Below are positions 55,090 through 64,000 of a stretch of DNA of 64,000 nt, one piece after another. Source of the stretch: Stenopsyche tienmushanensis (lineage: Eukaryota > Arthropoda > Insecta > Trichoptera > Stenopsychidae); assembly GCA_008973525.1 (NCBI GenBank), contig WACJ01000180.1, positions 124,001-188,000 on the forward strand, in the 5' to 3' direction. The notes beneath the pieces are model-generated. The model was not told the DNA's origin. It searched no databases and was given only the letters and a program-made list of their open reading frames with translations. Numbering within the stretch: the stretch's first letter is position 1; every line of letters begins with the position of its first letter. A program made the position numbers and the translations under genes.

Positions 55090-56470
55090 TTAGTTCGTCA
55101 TAATCTTAATTGCCATATTTGCTTACCTCCACTTATCATCTATATAAATCCACTAATCTGTCAAGACAGAAGCAGCGCGTATGAAACTCATATTTAACAC
55201 TTTCGTCGCACAGCGTGAATCGGTGTTGTTTCTCACGGGGCCCAAATTCGAAAGTCGGAGCGTAAACAGAAGTTAATATTATAACGCACGGAATAAACAT
55301 GGATGACATATGGCGCATCTTCTCTCAGGTATTGTTTTATCTTAGATCGATAAGCTTGATTCTGTCATTAGTCAAATTAACAAAAACAAATTGAAGATAA
55401 AGAAGTGCGAACAGACAAGGGTAGGGGAAAATATTTAGACAATTGTTAACTGGAAGACATTATAGAAAGACGTTCATAAAGTTAACATTTTCAAGTCGTT
55501 ATAGAAATATGTAACAAGATGCTGGATTCGCTTTTCAAAGACTCGCATATCTGTTGGACGCAGCGACGAACGAGTTAAATAAATAAACACTGTCGATAGC
55601 ACAAAATATTCGGTAATTTCTTCAAGTAATCATAAACAATACACTTGAAATCGATTCAATATATTATTCATTATCATTAATCAATGAATTTGGGTCAACG
55701 ATCTACACCAGGCGTGGCCAACCAACGGCACGCGGGTCGCATGCATCCTTGAAGATTTTTTCAGCCCGAGAGATTCATCACACTTTTAGAAAATATATTT
55801 ATTTTACAATGGCGAAAGTAATCGTAAATGAAAAGTAATTACGCTCATCACTTTCGTCGTCCTTTAAAAATATTGCTCAATTGCACTCTAAAATCCTGGA
55901 ATAAATTTAAGATCCTATCTTTTTTAATCCTAAATAAGCAATCAATTTTATGAATCCTGGAAATTAGAATGTCACTGATTTTCTTACAATTAAATAGTTT
56001 GAAATTCTAAGAATTAGTGTATTTCTCGGAAATAGTCCATTTAGAATTCTTAGAATTCTAAAGTCTAAACCAGGCATGGTAATCTGAAAAACTCTATTAA
56101 GAATAATAGTAAACACAATAATAATAACTCATTGTGTTTCAATTTTTTACTCAAAAAAAAATCTCTATAATGTATCTAAATCTAATATGGGGATATATAA
56201 TTTTATATGCGGCCCGCAGAGTTATGATACTTTGCCAAAGTGGCCCGCAAGATCATTTGGGTTGGCCACCCCTGATCTACACAATCATACGATGTTCGCA
56301 GGAAGCTCTCCGTCTCTGTCTCCCATGCACAGATTACCGAACTGCGCTACGTTTATCCGTCTCTGTCTCTCTCCGAGCTCAACGTACGAGAGTGCTCTTT
56401 CTGAATCGCTGGAATGCGCTCGCACATTGGCGGGCATCCTGCTATGCAGGTCTAACTTAATGTAATATTT
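55090..56470 (+). repeat. Unclassified repeat R1, copy 3 (interrupted by a hAT element)
   Basis: Shares with copies 2 and 4: ATCTGTC with GCAGCGYGTATGAA (compare 60400), TTGTTTTATCTTAGATCGAT, GGACGCAGCGACGAACG, AACACTGTCGATAGCACA with AATATTCGGTA, GAAGCTCTCCGTCTCTGTC, and GAGAGTGCTCTTTCTGAAT ending near GCAGGTCTAACTTAA. The longest assembled copy, about 0.8 kb without the insertion. No ORF with a domain; small frames at 56134-56465 are repeat sequence. Confidence 0.75.
55709..56274. mobile_element. hAT-type non-autonomous element with perfect 8-bp target duplication
   Basis: The left end CAGGCGTGGCCAACC and the right end, reverse-complemented, CAGGGGTGGCCAACC differ at one base. ATCTACAC flanks both sides (55701-55708 and 56275-56282). 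The CAGGGGTGGCCAACC end and 8-bp duplication identify the hAT superfamily. At 566 bp with no transposase it is non-autonomous. A right-end fragment occurs at 59405-59541. Confidence 0.92.
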
Positions 56471-56565
56471 TTTTAAAAAAATGTTAATATGCAACATATT
56501 AGGAGACTCATATACGATGAAAAATCAATGACTTTCTAAAAAAAAAACCCTCAAATTCCAACCCT

Positions 56566-57493
56566 TTAAGGCGTCTTCTCACTTTACAAATTTAAAAAAA
56601 TCGATTTTTATTTTATTTTAAATTTTGAAAGTACATATCTTCAAAAATGTTATATCGAAATTTCATAAAGATCGGACGAGTCTAACTACATTTTTGGGCG
56701 ACCGTTAGGTGACTACCTGAGAGCACCCGGCTGCATACGTATTGTTCAGACTCATTGTGCAAGTACAAGAAAGTGGTGAAAAACAATCAGATAGAAACTT
56801 TTAAATATCCTTCTGCTCTAGCTGAGGATGTTCACGAGGTTTTGAAACCAATTTATGAAGATCTTCAGAGGAAATACCCAAAATAACAACGAGTGTTTCA
56901 ACAGCTGTGTCTGGGCAATTTTTCTGCAACCAAAACTTTAAACGCGTTTATCTCAAAACAAGGTTTTTCGGTGGCTTGTTGATGAAATTTAGGAAACTAT
57001 CCGGCCGATTGTCATGAAATTTGAATGACATATTCTTCATAGTTATGGCTATAGTGCATATTATCAGATTTTTGAAATTTTGATTTTAAGTAATTTTTTT
57101 TACAAAAAAATTTACGGTTTTTTTGTACTTTTTCGAAAAACGTGCGCCATTTTGTTATTTTTGCGAATATCAAATCAAAATCAAAATCTGATGATATGCG
57201 CTATAGCCACTGATATACTGAATCTAAAACTGTTTTATTTTTTTTTTCAAATGACCCATCTCGGAGATACCATCAACAAGCCACGAACATAACATTTCTA
57301 CACGGGTTTTTCGATGCTACTGTTTTATTATAATAATTGTTCAAAAAAATAAAAATATTTTTTTTTCATATACTTGAAAGATGTGTTTATTACATAAGAT
57401 CCATTTTATCTCATAATTTTTAGCGAAAATCCTCGAAAAAAAATCGTGAAAATAGCCTATTTTTGAGGCGCCTAAAGTGAGAAGACGCCTTAA
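56566..57493 (+). mobile_element. Mutator-like non-autonomous element, copy B
   Basis: Ends TTAAGGCGTCTTCTCACTTTA and, reverse-complemented, TTAAGGCGTCTTCTCACTTTA. From about 56720 it encodes LHTYCSDSLCKYKKVVK, ALAEDVHEVLKPIYEDL and, after a frameshift, RGNTQNNNECFNSCVWAIF. The frame break between YEDL and RGNTQ is the same as in copy A, so both descend from one already-dead copy. Internal inverted arms (TGGCTATAG...ATCAGATTTT, 57046 and 57209) flank about 90 bp containing AAACGTGCGCCATTTTG. Confidence 0.78.
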
Positions 57494-59329
57494 GTCCAAA
57501 TTTACTATAAAAAAAGGTTATTTTATGCATTATGAATTAATGAAACCGTGAGAAACTATAACTGCACGAGTTTATTGTCAACATTTAGAAGTTTTGCATC
57601 AATCATGAAAAGAAAAACATTCGTATTTATTCAAAAGAAAGCAAATTGTCATGAAGTAAAATTGAAACTGGATCCCAGTTTAATTTACGGGAATTAAACT
57701 GGGAATTGTTAGCGTATCCTCTTTATTCACTTTCCGTTTAAAATCGTTTTTTGCTTTTAAATCGAAAAGTTTTTACAAAAAGGGAATCAAAGGACTGCCA
57801 AAGCAATGGGAAAATGTGTTGAATAATGCAGAGAATTATATTTTGTTATTCATAATTTTAAGCTTTTTTTTTAGTAAACATGCGAATATTTTCGGGTCCC
57901 CCTGATAGTTAAAATATATTAATTTTAATATCCCACAGCTTTCAAATTATTTACTAGTTCAATTCAATGGTTACATTATGATATTTTTTCCTTGTATATA
58001 ATGAAGGATATATTAATATAATACGAAATTTCCTTTCACAAAGATCATTATACTCGTGGCTGAGGATAAATATAGAAATAAAAGACATTCTATTTGGTTT
58101 ATGTCCTGTATCGATTCCCCATGACATCAACGTTGGGGTATAATTACAAATCTGCCCTATTATAATTAATAAAGAGGAATGGATTTGTTTCTTTGAATTG
58201 AGCAACGAAAGTCCTCGGTAAATTTCTCTGCGGTTTAATTTTTTTCTTATTAATTTGGAGTCGTTCATATTGATCGGTTATATTAATTGAATTGCAAAAT
58301 TAATATAAGTGCTTAAAATATATTCAAATTCAATAATATGTCTAATATATTACATTACACAAGTCTCAATAGTGTTACTATACAAATAGATGCGATCTTA
58401 ACTTGACATTCCCATATGTGTGATATAAATGTACTCCAGTCCTCAGATCTGGCATCAAATATCAAAGTAATGATGTCTCCAAAATTAGATGCGACATATT
58501 TCATTATGATGTAATTTTGATTAATTACAACGTCAAAATACCACTGACAATTCATTAAGGGATCACTGTTCAGGGGAAATTAGGGTCGACTTTTACCTGC
58601 GTATAGTACATATGACTTTCAATTTGTTTTTCATGTTTACAACATTAAAGTTTTGAGGGCCTTTCTCGTTAAAGGTGAAAGACGGTAAAGTGACGTTGGA
58701 GATAACTGAAATTGTAATAAAAGTTCTGCTTGTTAACACGGGAAGATAATGCCTCTTGAAATTTATGGGAACGGGATGACATTAATGAGGAAAGCAAAGC
58801 TGATAGTAATAAGAGCGAAAATTTTGGGGGTGTACTCCTCGATGTCAGGAAATTATTTTATAATTTGTAAAAACTGAGCAAAAAATTACCACATTTTCGC
58901 TTACACGCATTTTTAATCCTTACAAAAAACTACATAATTGGTATCGGCGCTTCCATAAAATTATACCGAGGCTATCAAAATTTTGCTTTCTGGACACTTT
59001 ACATCAAAAATCATGATGATAATCTTTTATGTTGTATTATGTATGAATTCTTGAGAACAATACCATTAAAATTTATTGACGATATATAAAAATACAAATG
59101 GAGTATCTTATTTTTCTACATAGTTATCATAGTTATCATCATCATAAAAAATACTTCCATCGGATAGAAAGCTTCTTGATCTCGTCATTGAAAAAAAGGC
59201 GAGATATAACATCCTCTGTTGCGCAACGCTTAATTATTCGTTTTCTCGTAAACGATAGCTATGATATTTCGAGACTCGAAGAGTATTTTATTGATTAATT
59301 TTCTACATGACAGACAGATGGTGAATAAC
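57494..59329. other. Stretch upstream of the receptor gene, no gene seen
   Basis: Minus frames at 57954-58268 and 58355-58555 show no domain. No RNA gene or repeat end was recognised. Confidence 0.45.
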
Positions 59330-59404
59330 TCGTGATAAATACCCAATTATACTGAGAACCCCATATTATAGTCCAGACTTGGCCCCATGTGACTACTATA
59401 TCAT
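59330..59404 (+). pseudogene. Mariner/Tc1 third-Asp motif fragment
   Basis: One frame reads PYYSPDLAPCDYY at about 59362-59400, the block that holds the third catalytic residue in mariner-type transposases. Nothing else of the enzyme remains. It is cut off by the hAT fragment. Confidence 0.6.
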
Positions 59405-59541
59405 TCGATATTTTTTCACTTGAAAAAATATCTATAGTATATCTAAAACTAATAAGGAGATATATAATTTTATATGCGGCCCGTGGAGCTATGATGCATT
59501 TCCAAAGTGGCCCGCAAGATCATTTGGGTTGGCCACCCCTG
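59405..59541. mobile_element. hAT-type element fragment (right end)
   Basis: Matches 56150-56274: ATATATAATTTTATATGCGG, AAGTGGCCCGCAAGATCATT and the end GGGTTGGCCACCCCTG. The left part is missing. Confidence 0.8.
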
Positions 59542-60231
59542 TTCTATACCATTTCCGAACGCGGCGTCCGATCGCGAGGCGCTTATTCGAAAAGTCAACG
59601 GTCTGAAAGGCGGACCGATTGGACACACAAACCTTGTGGCCAATCCCAGAGGCTAATTTAAATAGGTGGCTTGCGCCAAATGAGATTGCGAACGAGACTA
59701 CACTTTCCCTCGCCCGTAAAATCTACATGTTTATTTATTTTTATTCTAGATTTTTTAGTTTTAATTTACAAAATCTAGCCAGTTTTTCTTCCGCACTCAT
59801 ATGGATACTGCATTCAGGTTTTGCACTTTGTTGTGCCTTTTGTTGAGCACGCTGGCATAGTCCCGAATAGCAGGATGGATCAATAAACAGCCCATTTATA
59901 ATGAAGGAAACTGTGTAAAAAAAAAGATACTCAATTTGTATTTTCATATATAACTAAAAAATTGGGACGATTTAATGATTATCTCAATCAGGAGAGCAAA
60001 AAAAAATTCCACGTGAACCATTGAGGCATTTATGATGAAATTGTCTCATTTGTCTATTTGTTTGTACCGTGGGAGCTCTCCAAAAATAAAACTACTAAGG
60101 GATTAATCGTGCGAGATATAAATAGAAATTGCGGCTGGATATGATCTCCGCATGATATTTCCTTAGGAAGTATTTTTTATGTAACATATAATGGATTTTC
60201 TAAATTAAATGAATATCATTAATATTCTAAG
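59542..60231. other. No confirmed gene; GC-richer head
   Basis: 59550-59720 is less AT-rich (GCGGCGTCCGATCGCGAGGC) and holds two short overlapping frames without domains. It may be a retroelement fragment. The rest is AT-rich. Confidence 0.35.
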
Positions 60232-60330
60232 CAGGGCTTCGAACCGTTATGTTTTTTATCTCGATTTTTCGTTCCGGAAAAAATATCGATTTTTTCGGTT
60301 TTCGATTCAGCTCCGGATGATTCGTTAGTT
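60232..60330 (+). mobile_element. hAT-like repeat fragment (CAGGGCTTCGAACCG)
   Basis: The head matches the element at 53078. About 100 bp of related CGATTTTTCG/CGGTTTTCG sequence follow before repeat R1 begins. Confidence 0.45.
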
Positions 60331-60690
60331 AACGTATTATCATCAAAATCTTAGATGCTACATTTGCTTATACGCCATTCATCATCCGTACAAATCCAAT
60401 TATCTGTCGGGACCGTCGCAGCGTGTATGAAGCTTGTACATAAATAAATAAACACTCTCGAAAGCACACAATATTCGGTATTTTCTTCAAGTCTCTTTCT
60501 CCCATTCACAATCTCCAATTTGCAAGATAATCTCTCCGTCTCTGTTTCTCTCCAAACTCAACGTGCAAGACACTCTCCGTTTCTGTTTGTCTCCGAGCTC
60601 AACGTGTAAGAATGCTCTTTTTGAATCACTAGAATTCGCTCGCAAATAGGCGATCATCCTATCATATAGGTTAAATTTTATTGGAAGTGC
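60331..60690 (+). repeat. Unclassified repeat R1, copy 4 (internally deleted)
   Basis: Contains ATCTGTCGGGACCGTCGCAG, AACACTCTCGAAAGCACA with AATATTCGGTA, a duplicated CTCTCCGT...CTCAACGTG block and TCTTTTTGAATC, in R1 order but without the TTATCTTAGATCGAT segment. Confidence 0.7.
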
Positions 60691-61737
60691 TAGTGCGTAA
60701 GGAACGTGTTTTTTCATTTATGGTGTCTATTTATGAAATATTCCATTCTTTCAGGTATTATTTTGAATATTTTAAACACATTATATAGTACAACTTATTC
60801 AGTCTCACATTTTATACCTCGTTGCACTCAATCAGCACGCGGGCTTTGTAAGCGAATTTTGTCACTTAACACACCGCGCTACGCCCAAAGCAAATTCGTT
60901 CCAAATATTAAAATGATAATTGGTAATCAACATGTAAATTTGATCAAAGCATTCGATGCTGGAAGGCCACGGCGTAAAATTGTTTTGTCAAATTACCCGG
61001 CTTAAATCCAGTACAAACTGTTGTTTACCGGAAGAGCGAAGAAAAAAATCGATTGCTGGGCTTACACGGAAAATTGCAAGATTCGAAGTGCTCACTAAAT
61101 ATTCGCCCTCCGCACCCAATTCCGTCCAAACAAAGGGCACGTCTTTTTTTCTGGGAAAAATGCGTCGGAAAATGTTTGGGCACTCAATTGTTAAAATCGG
61201 GAGACGAAGCCTTATAAGATTGACGAAATATCGTTTTTGTAGCGGCATGTTGATTTTCTCATGGGATTGATAACATTTTTTTTTACTTCATCAATCACTC
61301 TTAATCTCAAAATAATCGCGACCAGATAAGATCTCGCCGTGGCGTCTTCGAATAATGATCTATGCGAAAAACAACGAAGAATGTCGGCGATACCTCCCGA
61401 GAAATAATTTGTAAGAGTTACGACTCTCAACTCGCTCATATCAGACTGAGTCCCGACACAATAAAACTAGGTTAGATTAACTTAAAGGGAGACAAAATCG
61501 ATATTTATTTTTCAACACCGAAGCTATAAAGTTCGTCTTGAAACGCTCATAAAAAGGCGACATCCATCGATATGAATCTACCGGATACATTTAGTCAATA
61601 AAGCATACATATAGTAAATTGGAAATGTATTATTAATAGAAAAAAGTATATATTTCACTTGTCGGAAATGCCATTCAATCTTTGGACTGCACACTCAAAA
61701 TAAATTGAATTCAAACTGAAAAATTATTAGTTTGCAT
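60691..61737. other. No confirmed gene
   Basis: Overlapping plus and minus frames between 60706 and 61439 have no domains or supported starts. No repeat end was recognised. Confidence 0.4.
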
Positions 61738-63175
61738 ACTTTATGACTAGTAAGTCAGTCGCCATGGCCGCTAGAGTAAGGTCGTGTTTATCGCGTCTGT
61801 CGCGCATCATGGATTTTAAACAACGCGTCAGCATTAAGTTTTATTTTAAGTTACAGAAAAGTGTCAAAGAAGCTAATGAAATATTAAAATCGGTGTATGG
61901 CAATAGTATGGCACCTCACCAGCACGATGAAGGCTACTAAATCGAGACATTTCTGCTGAAATCTGGACGCTTGGAAACAGTAGCGTAATTATTAATTGGC
62001 GAGCTTAGGCGACGCCTAGGGGCAGTAACTGTCTAATCTATGTAATACATATATACAGTATTTAGTAAATTATTATATTGACCTTTCCCTACCGGTGATG
62101 TATTTACTACACCTCGACTCTAATAATGGGAATATCGATATGAAATATAATAGATACGGGATTCAGGTTTTTTGTATTCCTCCGTAATATAATTACGAAT
62201 CACTTCAAAGTATGATAGTATATAAGCATTCATCTGCAGCGACGGAAATAAATAATTTGTCGGAAAATCGGGAATTTTCCAAATTTTAGTCCATATCTCA
62301 GCAGAGAGGAATTTTATCAATCACATTGATGGTGTCATACGAAAATAGGGACTCACGCGATCATCAGCTCGAACTAGAATTTAAATATCTGATGACGTCA
62401 CGGTGAGGATCGAAATTTTGGCTCGAGATTGGATTCCCTAGTCGGGACGTCCATCGACCTCAAAAACAGATGAAAACGTGCAAAAAGCTACAAAAGTTGT
62501 TCAAGCAAACAGACGAATAACTATGCGAAAGTTTGCTGAAGAACATCAGAGTGCAAAATTGGTTCCCAGAATTTTGACAAACGAACAGAAGAATTGAAGG
62601 ATCGTCTTCAAGCAGATTCGGACTTCATGGCCAAAATTGTAAATGAAGACGAAATTTGGATCCATGGATATGATCCTGAGACGAAAATGCAGAGTTCCTG
62701 GTGGAAACCCCCTAACTCCCCTCGCCCATAAAAGATACCACAGTCAAAGTCAAACATCATTGTTTTTTCGATAACGAGAGCATAGTGCGATCATAGTTCG
62801 TTCCAAGGGGAACAACTGTAAATTCTGAATTTTACAAAGGCGTAGTGCAAAATTTGCGAAACGATATACAAAGAAAGAGACCAGAAAAATGATGACAATG
62901 CGCCATACCATACGACGCTTCTGATTTGCGCGTTTTTAACTGAAAAAAATCAATGAAATTACTCACCAGATTTAGCTCCATGCGATTTCTGGCTCTTCCC
63001 AAAAATAAAGACCGTGCTAAAAGGAAAATGTTTTGACACCATTCCCGACATTAAGATGGCCACAAAAGAGCAACTGAACGCCCTTCCGAAAGAAGTTTTC
63101 TAAAAGTGTTTCCAGTCATGGATTCAACGTTGGGATAAGTGCATCTCTAGCCAAGAACAATCGATACTTTGAAGG
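61738..63175 (+). mobile_element. Mariner family C, split by a TAGGG-end MITE
   Basis: Left part: an N-terminal HTH reading MDFKQRVSIKFYFKLQKS and VKEANEILKSVYG (61810-61905). After the MITE (61907-62440) the protein resumes with GRPSTSKTDENVQKA, then KLVPRILTNEQKN, a degraded first-Asp region, and text like HQIxLHAISG corresponding to the SPDLAPCDF block in a broken frame. It ends in EVFxKCFQSWIQRWDKC-like remains and GDF near 63175. Numerous stops and shifts are present. About 30 codons between YGN and GRPSTS are missing. Confidence 0.8.
61907..62440 (+). mobile_element. TAGGG-end MITE family, copy within mariner C
   Basis: Starts near CACCTCACCAGCACGATG and ends CTCGAGATTGGATTCCCTA at 62440. 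It includes ACCGGTGATGTATTTACT and TTTGTCGGAAAATCGGG. It lacks the left terminal repeat and a right-central part found in other copies. Confidence 0.8.
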
Positions 63176-63179
63176 AGAT

Positions 63180-63700
63180 TTTAATTATGTATTATATAAA
63201 GGAGGGTTTTTTTCAATATTTTTTTCTTTCAGCCACCGATAATGATGAACTGAAAGCCATACTTAAAGTTGATTCCCGTCAAAATACCAAGGATATCGCA
63301 ATGGAAATGGATATCAATCAATCTCCGGTGGTGAGACATCTGAATTCCATGGGAATGGTTTGCAAATACGACGTTTGGGTCTCACACAACTTGTCACCCG
63401 AAAACCTGATAGACCGAGTTGCCACATATGTTTCTTTGTGTGCGAGACAAAGTATGAATCTTTTTTGCATCGACTAGTAATACGGGATGAAAAATGGGTT
63501 GTATGTAATAATCACACTAGGAAATTACCCATTAACTACTTTCAAGGCAGAACTTCATTAAAGAAATGCTTTGTGTTTGGTGTAATATGAAGGGCATTAT
63601 TTATTTTGAGTTGTTGCAACATATGTTGAGACGAAACAATCAATGCTGAGAAATATTATAAACAGCTACAAAAATTAAGCTCGAAACTCTTAAAAAAAGA
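63180..63700 (+). pseudogene. SETMAR-like mariner transposase fragment, family D
   Basis: The first frame: DNDELKAILKVDSRQNT, KDIAMEMDINQSPVVRHL, then a Val-Ser-His block and LCARQSMNLF. After a one-base shift near 63460: FLHRLVIRDEKWVVCNNH (first catalytic Asp in RDEKW) and SLKKCFVFGVI, then a stop. In family terms this is the second HTH and the first Asp region. The remaining DDE domain is not recognisable up to 63700. It follows mariner C directly. Confidence 0.78.
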
Positions 63701-64000
63701 CATAATGCATATGAAATCTATAAATTTGTGCCAATTGATACAAAAGCGTTTCAAATGGAATGACTTTCGTTACTTTTGTTACTATTTAATGTGATTCCAA
63801 GAAGACCACCAACGATCTAAGAAGACCATATATTTAATGGTTTAAAATCGAATACGGACAAATTCCATACTAATTTTAATGTTTATTTTGTCTTAGAAAT
63901 GGCAGTGAAAATAGAGCGTTATGGATCGCTTTAAATATATAGAAGTGTATGGGTACCTTTACAGTACGATCTTGCCATAGATGTACGAGTGTATGGCGAG
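63701..64000. other. Right edge of window, no gene seen
   Basis: No ORF, RNA gene or repeat end was recognised. Confidence 0.45.

Noticed and set aside
56134..56497. Overlapping ORFs of 108, 92 and 70 codons
   Set aside because: They span the hAT right end and repeat R1, and other copies do not preserve the frames.

Overview
The window reads as nuclear DNA from an arthropod, most likely an insect. It is AT-rich and has canonical GT/AG introns, eukaryotic tRNA genes with Pol III T-run terminators, and a dense layer of decayed mariner, hAT-like, Mutator-like, Helitron, Jockey-type LINE and LTR elements. The order cannot be fixed from sequence alone. No bacterial or viral gene organisation is present.

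The only protein-coding gene I can support is on the minus strand: a neuropeptide GPCR closely resembling the insect CCHamide-1 receptor. Its first coding exon (54522-54784) gives the extracellular N-terminus and TM1. The next coding exon (19954-20173) gives TM2, ECL1 and TM3 with an ERY motif. The two join in phase across an intron of 34,348 bp. TM4-TM7 were not found, so the gene should continue left of the window through a further intron of at least about 19.9 kb. Nearly everything else is intronic or upstream sequence of this gene.

Eight apparently intact tRNA genes sit inside these introns: five identical tRNA-Val(AAC), two identical tRNA-Lys(CTT) and one intron-containing tRNA-Tyr(GTA). 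A decayed tRNA-Tyr copy that still has its intron lies at 52.3 kb.

Region by region. 0-7 kb: AT-rich with an LTR plus primer-binding site. 7-8.4 kb: a TA-flanked mariner and a second DDE transposon remnant. 8.4-10.4 kb: a large 24-bp minisatellite with a 937-bp higher-order period. 12.7-13.1 kb: paired tRNA-Val genes. 14 kb: Helitron tail. 16.1-19.3 kb: a 56-bp minisatellite fused to a Jockey-type LINE, then MITE and mariner pieces. 20 kb: receptor exon. 21-25 kb: well-delimited MITEs. 28-37 kb: mosaic of mariner and LINE fragments. 41-43.5 kb: Mutator-like element and tRNAs. 46-52 kb: further LTRs, a Tc1-like element and a composite repeat. 54.5 kb: first receptor coding exon. 55-57.5 kb: a hAT-type element with a perfect 8-bp duplication nested in an unknown repeat, then an inverted second Mutator-like copy. 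59-64 kb: nested mariners.

The parts that most deserve follow-up are the higher-order minisatellite, the pair of Mutator-like elements sharing the same transposase scar and hairpin, an unclassified repeat family (R1), and several MITE insertions dated by target duplications or a paralogous empty site.
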